Shown: positions 32,701-41,601, numbered from the stretch's first letter. The stretch: DNA of 64,000 nt from Comamonas terrae (GCF_001544075.1 NZ_BCNT01000001.1:496001-560000), one strand, 5' to 3'. Notes: a model not told the origin generated them from the letters alone. Translations and numbers: made by a program.

Positions 32701-35566
32701 GGGCCGCATACACGTCATCGGCCTGGCCCAGGGGCTGCATGTTGTCCCACATGGTCACGTTGAGGGGCACATCGCCGGGCACGTAGCGGATCTGCACGCC
32801 GGCCAGGGCCGCGGGCCGGCCGTCGTTGTACAGCCAGGCAAAGCGGCGCAGGCCGCCGTCCACCTGCTGCACCACGAACGTGCCGGGATTGCGCGGCGGC
32901 AGCTGTGTCATCGTCGTGATGTACAGCAGCTGGGCCGCATGGCCGGCCTGTCCTCCGGGGTTGAAGGGCCGCACCTCGATCAGCCACTCCCCAGCCCCGT
33001 CGATCCGGAAGGTGCTGCGGCTGCCCACGGCGTTGCCGTCGACCAGGCGCAGCTCGGACCCGTCACGGCCGGCCCAGACCTGGGCATGGTCGTAGTCGCC
33101 CTCCACGTCCCACAGGCAGGACAGCTCATACCATTCCGTGTCGCCCTGCAGGTTGACCTTCTCGGACACGCGCAGGTTCTTGGCCGTAGGCCGGCCCAGC
33201 TGCGGAATGCTGCTCTGGTTGGGCGCGGGCACATAGTTGCCGTTGAGCACGTAGTCCCAGAATTCCGGGCCCTCGGGCACGGCCGTCACGCGGGCACCCT
33301 TGAGGTCCGACTCAGGATCGATACCGGTCACGCGCACGCGATAGCCGGGCGTGCTCTTGAAGTCGTAGCACCAAAGCGTGTCATGCGCCGGGTTGTCGAG
33401 TCCTTCCCCGGGAAAATCGAGATCCGCCGGCCAGGCGCCCACCAGGGTGAGCACGTCGGACTCGGCCGCCAGCGGCTGCACGGGCCACACACGGTAGTCG
33501 CGCCCGCCGGGCACGCGCAGGCCAATATAGGGCGTGGCCAGCGGCGGCACGGGCTCGTCCAGCGTCAGCCGCACCTGGCCGCCCACGCGCTCAGCGGCGA
33601 TCAGCCGGCCACCGAAACCCCACTGCGTCAGATCGTGGCTGACGGACAGCACGGACAGGCGGCGATAGTCGAGGTGCTCGATATCGGCCGTGTAGTGGAT
33701 GGTCTTGTACTGGTACAGGCTCTGCGCCAAGTGGTAGCGCGCCATCACGGCGGCATGGGCCTCGCTCGTGATGCCCTCGCCGGTGATGCGCGCGGGGTTG
33801 AGCATGGTCGTGACGCCCGGGGCCTCCACGCGCAGCGTGGTCATCTCCCACGTGTCGCGGCTGAGCCATTGGTACTCGATGCCATCGGCCGCATTGCTGA
33901 GCGCGTAGTCGACGGCAAAGCCGCCCTTGAGCATGTTGGCCATGTTGACCACGGCGCTGTTGGGCTGGCCGTTGGTCACAAACGAGGCCGTGGGCCGGCT
34001 GCCGTCGGTCCACGTGAATTGACCCATGCCGGCCAGGGCCACCTCCTCGCAGAAGGCGCCCAGCGACATATTGCTGGTGATCCACTTGTCGTAGGTATAG
34101 CCGCGCGCCGTGCAGTGGAGCATGAAGGCCTTGAGGCCCTCGATGTCGATCTGCTCGTCGCTCAGCCCGAAGCCAAACTGCAGGATGCGGCGCCCCTGCT
34201 TGTCATGCACCCAGATGCCGCGCAGCGTCTGCAGCAGGATGGCGCCGGGGTTGGACAGGCCGTTGGCCCGCGTGGTGGCCGTGGCCCACTCGGTGCCGGT
34301 CCAGATCGGCATGGGCTTGGCCCGGTAGGTGGCGCGCACGGTGTCCAGGGCACCATTGAGCTGGCCGGAGGCACGGATCTTGATGCCGATGCGGCCCCAC
34401 TGGCTGTAGTCGGCGGTGTCGGCCTGCACGCTCTTGAGCGCCACCCACGCGAATTTGCAGGCATCGGCCGATCCGCCGTCATTCCAGCGGGGCACGCTCA
34501 GCTTGGCGCGCACCTCGTACTGGCCCGGGGCCACGTCGAACGAGAACGTGCGGCGCAGCGCATCGCTGCTGGCGTTGACCAGCGTGGTGGCCAGCAGCGG
34601 CTGCCAGGCCGACGAACCCACGAGGCGATGCTCGATGGTCAGGTCCACGCTGTTGGGGCCGATGTTGCCTTTGCCGTCCACGTCGTACAACTGACCCTCG
34701 ATGTCCAACTGCAGCGCGCCGGCGCCCGCCGAGCCCGTGCGCGTGATCCAGTCGCCGCCGTTGACGAATTCGCCGCCGGGGATGGAATCCACATTGCTGT
34801 ACAGCGGCACATCCTGGCTGGCCATACCCGGAAAGCCGTTGAAATACAGCGCCACATCGCTGTAGCTGCCGATGGGCGTGTCGCCGATGGCCAGGTCGAA
34901 CGCCTCATGCACGTTGATGCCGCCCAGCAAGATGGTGCTCAGGTACTGGTACTCGCCCTCGTACCAGCCGTAGGGCTTGCTGGCCAGGTCGGGCGTGACG
35001 CGCATCTCTCCCCACAGCACGGGGAAAGGCTCATAGGGCCGCGGCGCGTTGCGCTGATCGCTCAGGCTCCAGATCTGCTTTTGCGACAGAGCCTGCGGCG
35101 CCGTGACTTTGGGCCCCAGCACCTTGTTGATGAGCATGGAGCCGGCGACAAACACGCCGGTCTGGATCGCGGAAATCCATGTGCCTGCGGCCGCGGACAC
35201 ATACGTGCCGCCGGCGGCGCCGTACAGCGAGGACGCGATGCCACCGGAAAAGTACGTGAGCGCGGCAATGGCCACCAGCTGCAGGGCCGAGCGCCGCGGC
35301 AGGGCCCGGCAGGCGATCAGCTGGCCGTGCTTGGGATAGGTGCGTGCCCACATGGCCTGCGGCACCACGGCGCCGCCGATCATCACGGTCCAGCCGCCGG
35401 ACTCGATGCCGGGCACATGGCGCGCCAGGAAGGCGGCCAGGGTCTCGCCGGGGTGCAGATCGGCCGGCACATTGCGCTGGCCTTCCAGCGTCAGCGCATT
35501 GGGCGTGACGACCAGGCGCCCCGCGGCGTCATAGATGGCGTCGATTTCTGCGCGTGTCACTTCCAT
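29741..35566 (-). CDS. gpJ/TipJ-like tail tip host-specificity protein with long receptor-binding extension
   Basis: A 1941-residue central tail tip protein. Residues 1 to about 1100 are GC-rich and resemble lambda gpJ/TipJ. They include an N-terminal hydrophobic stretch (about 95-150), the R-P-Y-E-P-F-P-V-L-W-G segment, and fibronectin-like modules from about 810. Beyond residue 1100 the protein becomes a chain. Three clusters of short helix-breaking repeats (N-A-V-T-A-G-K-I-A-A-D-A-V type, near 1112-1150, 1370-1440 and 1625-1685) alternate with globular modules. Two modules look like carbohydrate-binding jelly rolls (one ends with E-E-G-D-V-A-T-A-W-A-P-N-P). DNA of these modules is clearly AT-richer than the stalk repeats, a mark of mosaic exchange. 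It attaches the virion to its receptor. Confidence 0.88.
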   Translation of the reverse strand: MEVTRAEIDAIYDAAGRLVVTPNALTLEGQRNVPADLHPGETLAAFLARHVPGIESGGWTVMIGGAVVPQAMWARTYPKHGQLIACRALPRRSALQLVAIAALTYFSGGIASSLYGAAGGTYVSAAAGTWISAIQTGVFVAGSMLINKVLGPKVTAPQALSQKQIWSLSDQRNAPRPYEPFPVLWGEMRVTPDLASKPYGWYEGEYQYLSTILLGGINVHEAFDLAIGDTPIGSYSDVALYFNGFPGMASQDVPLYSNVDSIPGGEFVNGGDWITRTGSAGAGALQLDIEGQLYDVDGKGNIGPNSVDLTIEHRLVGSSAWQPLLATTLVNASSDALRRTFSFDVAPGQYEVRAKLSVPRWNDGGSADACKFAWVALKSVQADTADYSQWGRIGIKIRASGQLNGALDTVRATYRAKPMPIWTGTEWATATTRANGLSNPGAILLQTLRGIWVHDKQGRRILQFGFGLSDEQIDIEGLKAFMLHCTARGYTYDKWITSNMSLGAFCEEVALAGMGQFTWTDGSRPTASFVTNGQPNSAVVNMANMLKGGFAVDYALSNAADGIEYQWLSRDTWEMTTLRVEAPGVTTMLNPARITGEGITSEAHAAVMARYHLAQSLYQYKTIHYTADIEHLDYRRLSVLSVSHDLTQWGFGGRLIAAERVGGQVRLTLDEPVPPLATPYIGLRVPGGRDYRVWPVQPLAAESDVLTLVGAWPADLDFPGEGLDNPAHDTLWCYDFKSTPGYRVRVTGIDPESDLKGARVTAVPEGPEFWDYVLNGNYVPAPNQSSIPQLGRPTAKNLRVSEKVNLQGDTEWYELSCLWDVEGDYDHAQVWAGRDGSELRLVDGNAVGSRSTFRIDGAGEWLIEVRPFNPGGQAGHAAQLLYITTMTQLPPRNPGTFVVQQVDGGLRRFAWLYNDGRPAALAGVQIRYVPGDVPLNVTMWDNMQPLGQADDVYAAQFETTKPDAGQWTFGLRAIDTAGQLANGIVRYVAVLDKVFDNIEQPDLTPPPTPTGFSVSSALSTALLQTDAPNYVEGHGPDVTVFYVAEVTAALPDPAFADAVVALEQPGHIGSTAVTLGKTYRWWAKWKSKDGVVSANPTAPIDTTIGKIGNADLGPLIVEAGNLADNSVSASKIAAQAIDSTKFANGIEPVTIVSGPTLPTTKSTNNITFQGQLYTWNPVTNKYETTEFNGLIGGANLVKNAALIPDATGMLPPPWGLYNNAGDGSSGYVVVAGRYPNRRLVKVTSRTPVAYTIGLYQTPLIYLDKWRAGQKYVISFRAKTPTPTLLTGVNLAWNYGPSSITWLTSQNLTVQETLYKAEVVFAADALAELFITGTNPTSVIPANAEIWITEPQVEEGDVATAWAPNPIDIQPGSITSVEIADNSITAPKIVAEAITAGKIAANAVSAYNLQANAVTAGKIAADAVIAGTIAAGAINAREIAARAITTEKLLVTARGSALNADPQLEDVANAWTIDGGGVTLASGAGGNAAGSRWFQAGPTAADSKVWAQSVLIDPTRTYRLSANLYADLGNDRNMYIFVQFYDDAGASIPTNGWGGALSGYVYGGQPPAGGWSRQGGQFGAGVPGKAIPANARHVRVGVWFQYTGIGTSAVYQGAQDIRLEIAAEANLIVDGAITADKIAVGAIAVGTAAIQNGAIVNAMIGNAAIDNAKIANVSAAKLTAGNLAVGSYINSSNYVPGSAGWSINANGQAEFSGVIVRGAVYANSGNLGGITINGNGLNAGGYSGYNWPPAGQSGFHLGPNGLLLGNYNNGRYIEINAIGNIYAPGFRIENGNAYFSGSLSGASGTFSGTLTAQNIVTTGNLQYNAATVPLFVQADNQISPGSNPFISLGIPAFDGASQCAIDFGFTYQASANGSVAVYVVLHIDGAEVWRTITTYGDPSMPFKFFNFSWLFHGNGSARNINLYLINADNVRSRFMRATIFKR

Positions 35567-35961
35567 TGGTAGTAGCCCTCGACCGTCAGGCCGAAGCCCC
35601 GCAAGTCCTGCACCCGGTGCAGCCGCGAGCCGCCCAGGGCATGGGAGGTGTGCAGCACGTGGGGCGCGTAGTTGATGAAGAAATAGGTGCCGATGTGCCC
35701 GGCCATGGGGACGCCGCTGTCGCGCATCAGCACGGCATCGCCGTCCTGCGGCAGCTCGGTGCGCGTGCCCAGCTCGCTGCAGTACGCAGCAATGGCCGCG
35801 GCCTGGGCGTCTGCCTGCAGCGGCCGGGCGCGCTTGCCGGCCAGCACCACGTCGCGGCAGAACAGCTCGCGCTGCACGAGCAGGGCCAGGTCGGCGCAGT
35901 CCATGTGGCGCGGGCAGTAGGGGATGCCGACGAAACGATCAAGCTGCGTTGCGTCCAGCAT
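35557..35961 (-). CDS. NlpC/P60-like tail tip peptidase (gpK-like)
   Basis: A 134-residue protein with a reduced NlpC/P60 papain-like fold. The presumed nucleophile is C22 in M-D-C-A-D-L-A-L-L-V-Q, and the histidine is H89 in A-G-H-I-G. In siphophages this protein sits at the tail tip and helps digest peptidoglycan during entry. It overlaps gpJ by 10 bases and the DUF1833 gene by one base (ATGA type), as expected for the tail tip operon order L-K-I-J. Confidence 0.78.
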   Translation of the reverse strand: MLDATQLDRFVGIPYCPRHMDCADLALLVQRELFCRDVVLAGKRARPLQADAQAAAIAAYCSELGTRTELPQDGDAVLMRDSGVPMAGHIGTYFFINYAPHVLHTSHALGGSRLHRVQDLRGFGLTVEGYYQWK

Positions 35962-36422
35962 CAGAAAATCCCCGGTAGCGTGTGCGGGTTGGCGATCTGC
36001 AGGCAGGCCGCGCGGCGCATGAGCTCGTCCACGCTGCACGTGGCCTGGGCACTGGCGCCGCTGATGCTCACGCTGGTCATGGGCAGCCAGTACACGTGCT
36101 CGTGCACATCCGGCATATCGCGGGCCACCACGATCAGCTTGGCCATGGTCGTGGTGCCCGGCTGCCGGCGCTCCAGCTCGTCGCTCACGCCGCGGCCCAC
36201 GTTGTCCATCGTCAAGCGCATGCGCGGCGCCTGACCCGTTGTGTCGTCGGGCAAGGTGAAGCCGAAGGGCAGGCCGATATAGCTGATGCCCTGGCTTACG
36301 AAGTCCTGCACATCGTTGCATATGCGCATGGGCTCGGAAAAGCTGGGGTTGGCGACCTCCAGCAGCTCGATATGGCCCACGTCGTTGGTGATGCGCTGGT
36401 TGCGCGTGCGGAAGTCGGTCAT
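35961..36422 (-). CDS. DUF1833 family minor tail protein (gpL-like)
   Basis: A 153-residue tail protein. The start I-E-L-L-E-V-A-N-P-S-F, then I-S-Y-I-G-L-P-F-G-F-T-L-P-D-D, and R-M-R-L-T-M-D-N-V-G are typical of DUF1833 proteins. These occupy the position of lambda gpL in related siphophages. It is coupled on both sides by overlapping start/stop codons. Confidence 0.78.
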   Translation of the reverse strand: MTDFRTRNQRITNDVGHIELLEVANPSFSEPMRICNDVQDFVSQGISYIGLPFGFTLPDDTTGQAPRMRLTMDNVGRGVSDELERRQPGTTTMAKLIVVARDMPDVHEHVYWLPMTSVSISGASAQATCSVDELMRRAACLQIANPHTLPGIF

Positions 36423-36775
36423 CGCAGGTACTCCAAGATGACCGAGCGCGAAGCAATGTGATAGCCGCCAGTGAGAGGCGTCAGTTCGCCGATGTTGGCG
36501 TTCTCGAAACGCATCGGCATCACCGCCCCAGTGAGCGGGTGCTTCACATCGAAGAAGCCGACGCGCTTGATGGTGTTGAAGTACCAGTCCTCGAACGCCA
36601 ACGCATCTTCGCGTGTCTCGAACAGCAAGCTCACCTGGAGCTTGCGCACCACGCGGCTGTTACCCACGCGCTGCTTTGCCAGCCCGCGCTCCATATCAGA
36701 GCGGATGATCGCGGGATCGAAGGATTCAGACTGCCCCGTATGGAGCAGTGAAACGTATGCAGGTAGCGATGCCAT
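36419..36775 (-). CDS. Minor tail protein (gpM position)
   Basis: A 118-residue protein between tape measure and the gpL-like protein, the place of gpM. The sequence has a strand-rich core (K-L-Q-V-S-L-L-F-E-T-R-E-D-A-L-A-F-E-D-W-Y) and F-F-D-V-K-H-P-L-T-G. It has no recognisable Shine-Dalgarno; instead an exact copy of the 13-bp late-operon motif ends 7 bases before the ATG. The family name is not known to me. Confidence 0.65.
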   Translation of the reverse strand: MASLPAYVSLLHTGQSESFDPAIIRSDMERGLAKQRVGNSRVVRKLQVSLLFETREDALAFEDWYFNTIKRVGFFDVKHPLTGAVMPMRFENANIGELTPLTGGYHIASRSVILEYLR

Positions 36776-36782
36776 GCACTGG

Positions 36783-36795
36783 CATGCTAGGGAGC
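36783..36795 (-). repeat. Late-operon 13-bp motif, exact copy
   Basis: CATGCTAGGGAGC on the plus strand (GCTCCCTAGCATG in the transcript sense). It is placed in the 23-base gap between the tape measure stop and the next start codon. Confidence 0.8.
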
Positions 36796-36798
36796 GCG

Positions 36799-39700
36799 TC
36801 AGCTGTGTTTAAGGCCCGGGAAGCGCCCAGTAAGAGCACGGTATGTCGCACCGGAGCCGCTGGCGATTCCTTCGCCGATCCGGTTATCGATCTGCTTGAA
36901 GATGACTTCGACATCGAACTGCCCTGGGCCAGAGCTGCGTTGCCGCACCTCGGGCTCGGATGGCGCGCCGATGAACTTCATGTTGATGATGGGGGCAGCG
37001 GCAGCGCCCTCGCCGCCACGGCCCTCCGGAGAAGGCACCGATGCGACGTTCATGCCATCCAGCGGCGTGACGTTGCCCGACTGGCCGGCCATCATCAGCA
37101 GCTGCTTGTTGCCGACGGTCAGCAATTCCGGCACGTCGCGCTCATTCACCTCGTACATCTTGCCGGCACCGACCCTGCCACCGTTTTCACGCTTGCCGCT
37201 GAGCCCCAGGAAGTTGCCGATCGCGCTGACTGCCGATCCGAACAAACCGGACCCTGAACCACCGGCCACAGCACCGCCAAAGAGCGTCCGAGCCAGATCG
37301 GCCGCCACTGCTTGGCTGCCCATCTTCAGCAGCATCTGGCCCCAGGCCTTGCCGATGTTGCTGAAGCTACCCGTTAGGCTCTCGTAGATGGTATCTCCCA
37401 GCTGGTCCTGCACGTTCTGCGCGAATCGGACCGTGAACTGATCCATCTGGTTCAGGTTTTCCTGATATTCCTTCTTGGCTTTCTCAACCAGGCGACCAAA
37501 GGTGGTGCCATCAATATCCTCTGACGCCAACAGGCTGCGGAACTTCGCCAGTTCTGCGTTCATGCGCTCGAGCGGCGTCATGACGGACTCCTTGAGAGCA
37601 TTGCCCATCTCATGGGATTGCCTTGTCAAATCGTCACGAGCCTTTTGAGCTTCCTGCGCCGCATTGCTGAAACCGCCGAGGACATCTTCATTCAGCTTCG
37701 CCCGCTGAATCGCATATTTCTCCTTAATGAGCGTTATGCCTTGCTCGTACTCCTCGGTTTTCAGCTTGCGCTCCTCGAGCAACTTGTGATGTTTGCTCAG
37801 GGCCGTGCGTTCCTCCGCATCGATCTTCGCAAGCTCGCTCACAACGGCATCAGCACTCAGACCGAGCAAATAACTCTTGCTATCGAATTTTTCTGCGCTC
37901 TTCAGCGAATCCTGAGCCTTCTTGCGCTTTTCCAGGGCGGCCAGTTGGTCCGCGAGCGACTTCATTTCGGCGCGCCGCTCGGTGCTGGCCTCCTTCAAAG
38001 CGCCGTTCTCCAGGTCGTAATAGATGCCGGCGGCAGTGCTGGCCTTGCCAAAAAGAGCAATCTGCCGCTTCAGCGATTCGATCTGCTTGTCTGCTGCGGC
38101 GTTGCCTTCGGCAGTCCCTTTTGCGGCATTGGAAACCGCGATAGCGCTTTGGTTGACAACGCCTATCAGTTCAAGGTTTGCAGCAGTCAGTTCCCGATGT
38201 GTCGCGATCGACTTTCGCTGCTTTCCATCCAGGTCCACGAAGGCCGCAGCCTGGGTAATCATGGAGGAGCGAAGTTTTTCAGACCAGCCCATGCCATCGG
38301 CCCAGCGATCGATGACCCCTTTCATTGCATCGGCCATCTGGCCACTGCTCAGTGACGCATCGCTGGCCACGGCCCACATTTCTCGCTTGAATGCGGCCCG
38401 AAACTTTGCCGCCTCCAGGCCGCTACTACCCATCGAGGCCTGAAACGCCGAAAGCATTTCCTCGAAAGCCCCACGCACTTCCGCGGCCTGCTGCTTCACC
38501 TCTGCCGCCTGCAGATTGATTACGCGTTCTCGCTGAAGGCTGTTCAGCTCCTTGAACTTCGCAATCACATCGTCGATGGGCTTCTGCAGGTCCACCAAGC
38601 CGGCGGCCGTCTTATCAGCCTTTGCCTTGAAATCCATCAAGGCGAAAGCAGCCACCCCAGCAGCGATTGCCAGGCCTGCCGGTCCCGTGAGGAACGCCAA
38701 CACGCCCCGGATGGCTGCGCCCACAGTCGCCGAGGAAGCGACAAGCGCTGCCTGGGCCACCGCAAGCCGTTTGGTCGCGGCCTCGTGAGCCATAGCAGCA
38801 GCCGTTACCTGGGAATGGCTGATGGCTACGCCGCTCAACGCGCGCGCCTGAGCCAACGACGCGGCTGTTTCTGCCACCTGCGCTTCCGCCAGCGCAACTT
38901 CTGCCACCACTGCCCGCATTGATGCTGCGGCCTTTGCAGCCGTAGCAACGCTGGCCACGGTGACCCCGGCCACATACCGGGCCAGACCTGCAGTGACAGC
39001 AACCAGCGCCACGTCAGCCACAGCGTTGAAATTCTCCCCGAGGGTTTGCAGCACGCTGGAGATCGTGGCCGTGATTCCATAGGCCTGATTGGCCTGGCCG
39101 ACATACTCGCTCAGCGCATTGGCCACCGAGCGCATCGCATCCTTCACTGTCGTGGGCATCTCCTTGACCTGCTGAGCGACTTTGGAGGAGCCGTCCGCGA
39201 GAGCCTGGACGAACATCTCGACCCCCAGCTTGCCTTCAGCGCCCAGCTTGCGGATCTCGGTAGCGCTCTTTTTGCTGCTGGCCGCGATGATGTCGACAAC
39301 GCTGTCGACTGTGGAATAGATGCTCATCCAGGCATCGGCATCGACCTTGCCTTTCTGCAGGGACTTGGCCAGGGCCTCCATAGCGGTCTTGGACTTCTCT
39401 GCGCTGGCCGCATTTACGACAAGCAGGCCGCTGAAGGTGTCGATCACGTCAATTGATTGGCTGAGCGACAGACCCATCTCGCGCAGCACGGGGGAGAGCT
39501 GGATAAAGCTCTCGCGCGTTTCCTGGATGCTGCGGAACGTGGCATTGGCAGAGGCCAGCATGCGGTCCTGCACATAGGCATACTCTTCCGCGCTCTGAGT
39601 TGCCTGCTTGATACGGATTGCGTATTGGCCCCACTCGTCGGCCATGTCGATGATTTTCATCACCGCCAGGCCGGAAAGTGCAGCCTTCGCCGCAGCAGCG

Positions 39701-39828
39701 AGAGGGGTCAGACGCTGCAAGCTGTCTGCGGTCTTGTCGAGGTTCTGCTGGGCCCGGCGCTGATCCTTGATCATCTGATCCAGGTCCAGCGTCACGTCGT
39801 AGTAGATTTCCCCAACTTTCTCAGCCAT
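36799..39828 (-). CDS. Tail tape measure protein
   Basis: A 1009-residue protein that sets tail length. The N-terminal tape-measure domain (about residues 75-265) includes Q-E-T-R-E-S-F-I-Q-L-S-P-V-L-R and K-G-K-V-D-A-D-A-W-M-S-I. Several hydrophobic helices follow (about 285-400, with G-P-A-G-L-A-I-A-A-G-V-A-A-F-A), then long charged coiled coils (590-790). A lambda-type C-terminal domain lies near 815-880 (W-G-Q-M-L-L-K-M-G-S-Q-A-V-A-A-D-L-A). It is the longest gene of the tail block after gpJ, in the usual position. Confidence 0.92.
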   Translation of the reverse strand: MAEKVGEIYYDVTLDLDQMIKDQRRAQQNLDKTADSLQRLTPLAAAAKAALSGLAVMKIIDMADEWGQYAIRIKQATQSAEEYAYVQDRMLASANATFRSIQETRESFIQLSPVLREMGLSLSQSIDVIDTFSGLLVVNAASAEKSKTAMEALAKSLQKGKVDADAWMSIYSTVDSVVDIIAASSKKSATEIRKLGAEGKLGVEMFVQALADGSSKVAQQVKEMPTTVKDAMRSVANALSEYVGQANQAYGITATISSVLQTLGENFNAVADVALVAVTAGLARYVAGVTVASVATAAKAAASMRAVVAEVALAEAQVAETAASLAQARALSGVAISHSQVTAAAMAHEAATKRLAVAQAALVASSATVGAAIRGVLAFLTGPAGLAIAAGVAAFALMDFKAKADKTAAGLVDLQKPIDDVIAKFKELNSLQRERVINLQAAEVKQQAAEVRGAFEEMLSAFQASMGSSGLEAAKFRAAFKREMWAVASDASLSSGQMADAMKGVIDRWADGMGWSEKLRSSMITQAAAFVDLDGKQRKSIATHRELTAANLELIGVVNQSAIAVSNAAKGTAEGNAAADKQIESLKRQIALFGKASTAAGIYYDLENGALKEASTERRAEMKSLADQLAALEKRKKAQDSLKSAEKFDSKSYLLGLSADAVVSELAKIDAEERTALSKHHKLLEERKLKTEEYEQGITLIKEKYAIQRAKLNEDVLGGFSNAAQEAQKARDDLTRQSHEMGNALKESVMTPLERMNAELAKFRSLLASEDIDGTTFGRLVEKAKKEYQENLNQMDQFTVRFAQNVQDQLGDTIYESLTGSFSNIGKAWGQMLLKMGSQAVAADLARTLFGGAVAGGSGSGLFGSAVSAIGNFLGLSGKRENGGRVGAGKMYEVNERDVPELLTVGNKQLLMMAGQSGNVTPLDGMNVASVPSPEGRGGEGAAAAPIINMKFIGAPSEPEVRQRSSGPGQFDVEVIFKQIDNRIGEGIASGSGATYRALTGRFPGLKHS

Positions 39829-39854
39829 CGCATGCTCTCCAAGGTTCTGGGACG

Positions 39855-39867
39855 CATGCTAGGGAGC
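39855..39867 (-). repeat. Late-operon 13-bp motif, exact copy
   Basis: CATGCTAGGGAGC, 27 bases upstream of the tape measure start in a 65-base gap. A shorter CCTAGC sequence overlaps the preceding gene stop at 39894. Confidence 0.8.
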
Positions 39868-39893
39868 GCTGCAAACTTGATGCAGATTCCTCG

Positions 39894-40427
39894 CTAGGAC
39901 ATAGCTGCCAAGGCCGCTCGGTATTCCTCGCGAGTCGGAACATCTCGCTTTTTCTTCTTGGCGTCCGGGAACTTCATCTCGAAAAGCGCCTGAAATTCGC
40001 TCATGCTGAGGGCTTCGGCGTCCTCTGCGTTCATCTGCAGGTGCACTCGGGCCGCCGCGACGTACTCAGCGACGTTGAATTCCGAAACTGGCCGGCCGCC
40101 CTCCTCGGCCTTGGTGACGGTGCCTACCATGCCATGGCGAAGCAGGTGCGCAGCCAAGCAAATTTGCTCCTGGGCAGGCATGGATCCAGGGTGATCATTG
40201 CCATCAGCATCGAGCCAGCCCAGCAACCCCGTCGCATCCTCCTGCTCGCACAGCGTGACCAGCACATAGCGGGCATTGAGGCGAGCATCGCTGCCGAAGA
40301 GACCTTTGAAGGTGTGCAGGATCTCCCCGGGCCGGCCCAGGGCCGCGATACGCGCAAAAGAGGGGCAGAAGGTGAACTCCAGGCCATCTGCAGTGATGAC
40401 TCTGGAGTAGCCGTGCTCAATCAGCAT
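39894..40427 (-). CDS. Phage protein in tail assembly chaperone position
   Basis: A 177-residue protein between the major tail protein and the tape measure, the place of gpG/gpGT tail assembly chaperones. The sequence is soluble and mixed (L-E-F-T-F-C-P-S-F-A-R-I near the start; a helical C-terminus with M-S-E-F-Q-A-L-F-E-M-K-F-P-D-A-K-K-K-K-R). I see no obvious slippery heptamer or overlapping extension frame, so a single-product chaperone is more likely. Resemblance to the DUF6246 group is tentative. Confidence 0.6.
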   Translation of the reverse strand: MLIEHGYSRVITADGLEFTFCPSFARIAALGRPGEILHTFKGLFGSDARLNARYVLVTLCEQEDATGLLGWLDADGNDHPGSMPAQEQICLAAHLLRHGMVGTVTKAEEGGRPVSEFNVAEYVAAARVHLQMNAEDAEALSMSEFQALFEMKFPDAKKKKRDVPTREEYRAALAAMS

Positions 40428-40891
40428 CAGGGGCCCACAGGCGGGAGCGTGAGCACCACATCGCCGTTGCTCTGCGCACTGATGCTCCAGGTTGCCTCGT
40501 TGGCATAGGGGCTATCGTTGCTCCACGCCGAGACAATGAACGGCCCGGTGTACTTCTTGCCGCTGGGATACGTGACCCTGAGCCAGACCTTGGGCTGTTT
40601 GCCAGTGTCCTGGGGCGGGCTCACCACATGGGCCTCCAGTGCCTCCTGGTTGTGGACCTCGTCGTCATAGCTCACGCCGTCGCCGGAGAATTCGACGTTC
40701 TTGAAGGTCACCAAGCTGGTTTTGGTGAAGTTCGGGGACTTGTCCGCCGTGGTGTCCACGGTGTCCCAGGAGGTGTTGATGCTCTTGGCGCGCATCATGC
40801 CCAGGATTTTGTAATCGGCATCCTGCGGTACCGTTGCCTCGTCCTTGAGGGCAAATTCGACCTTTACGTCGCGTCCTACGTGAGCGCCCAT
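40427..40891 (-). CDS. Major tail tube protein
   Basis: A 154-residue protein: G-A-H-V-G-R-D-V-K-V-E-F-A-L, then S-I-N-T-S-W-D-T-V-D-T-T-A-D and a C-terminal Ig-like strand region with W-L-R-V-T-Y-P-S-G-K-K. Length and position (between tail terminator and chaperone) fit the siphophage tail tube monomer. The frame runs further upstream to 40990, but AAGGAG before the ATG at 40891 fixes the start. Confidence 0.8.
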   Translation of the reverse strand: MGAHVGRDVKVEFALKDEATVPQDADYKILGMMRAKSINTSWDTVDTTADKSPNFTKTSLVTFKNVEFSGDGVSYDDEVHNQEALEAHVVSPPQDTGKQPKVWLRVTYPSGKKYTGPFIVSAWSNDSPYANEATWSISAQSNGDVVLTLPPVGP

Positions 40892-40901
40892 GGCGAACTC
40901 C

Positions 40902-41252
40902 TTATCGGTTGATGATGGTGTTGATGGGAAGCTCGGCCACTGCCCGCCCGTCGTCGGTGGCCCAATAAACGGGCTCCCCTGGTTGTGCAAATACTAGGGA
41001 GCCGGATTCATTGGCGAGCAGCGCAATGACTTCCTGCGCCTTGTCGTCGGCAACAGTCGCCGCGTCGATACCGGAACCGATCAGCATCAAGCTGAAGGCC
41101 GGCCGACGCACCAGCGAGCCGCCCGGGCCGCCCATCGGCCGCAGCACGGCATAGCGATCCGACTTCCCGCCATCGGTCCACCGTCCGAACTGGAACCGCC
41201 ATCCGCCCAGGACAGGCAGTAGCAATTGGCGTAGCTCCTGCACTGGATTCAT
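40902..41252 (-). CDS. Tail terminator / minor tail protein (gpU position)
   Basis: A 116-residue protein with L-R-Q-L-L-L-P-V-L-G-G-W-R-F at the start and alternating strands and helices, like the small tail terminator ring proteins. Position upstream of the tail tube gene supports this. A near copy of the 13-bp motif (AATACTAGGGAGC, 40990-41002) lies inside the gene. Confidence 0.65.
   Translation of the reverse strand: MNPVQELRQLLLPVLGGWRFQFGRWTDGGKSDRYAVLRPMGGPGGSLVRRPAFSLMLIGSGIDAATVADDKAQEVIALLANESGSLVFAQPGEPVYWATDDGRAVAELPINTIINR
40990..41002 (-). repeat. Late-operon 13-bp motif, 11 of 13 match, intragenic
   Basis: AATACTAGGGAGC, inside the tail terminator gene and 99 bases upstream of the tail tube start. 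It keeps the CTAGGGAGC core. Confidence 0.55.
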
Positions 41253-41599
41253 GTTTTGATGGCGCCCTTGATCACGGCGCGGATGTTGGGCTCGGCGTTG
41301 TCAAAGCCCTTGCGCAGAAACTCTTTCTCAGCACTGGGCCTGCGAAAGCGCTGGATATGGGCGGGATCGTGCACAGGGATGGCATAGGCCGCCGTGTACC
41401 CGACGCGGCCCAAGACCTTGGCGCCCTGGGTCTCCACCTGCCGATACTGGCTGTTCAGCAGCGTGGAGGTGTCGATAGGGGTCATGACAGACGCCTCCGA
41501 GGCACCCAGGATCAGGGCCTGGGTCATCCCTTTGGCGCCCTTTGCCTGCACCTGGGCGAGGAACTGGGGAAGTGTGTTGGAGATGCGTGGTTTGGACAT
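41249..41599 (-). CDS. HK97 gp10-like tail completion protein
   Basis: A 116-residue protein resembling the HK97-gp10 family: a helical start, T-P-I-D-T-S-T-L-L-N-S-Q-Y, a G-Y-T-A-A-Y-A-I-P-V-H segment, and a basic C-terminal helix (E-K-E-F-L-R-K-G-F-D). Such proteins join head and tail. Overlaps the tail terminator gene by 4 bases. Confidence 0.72.
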   Translation of the reverse strand: MSKPRISNTLPQFLAQVQAKGAKGMTQALILGASEASVMTPIDTSTLLNSQYRQVETQGAKVLGRVGYTAAYAIPVHDPAHIQRFRRPSAEKEFLRKGFDNAEPNIRAVIKGAIKT

Positions 41600-41601
41600 G
41601 A

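Noticed and set aside
32366..35572. 1068-residue plus-strand frame opposite gpJ
   Set aside because: It mirrors the GC-rich gpJ coding frame, has His/Gly/Ala/Arg-rich low-complexity composition with no domain, and lacks a ribosome site.
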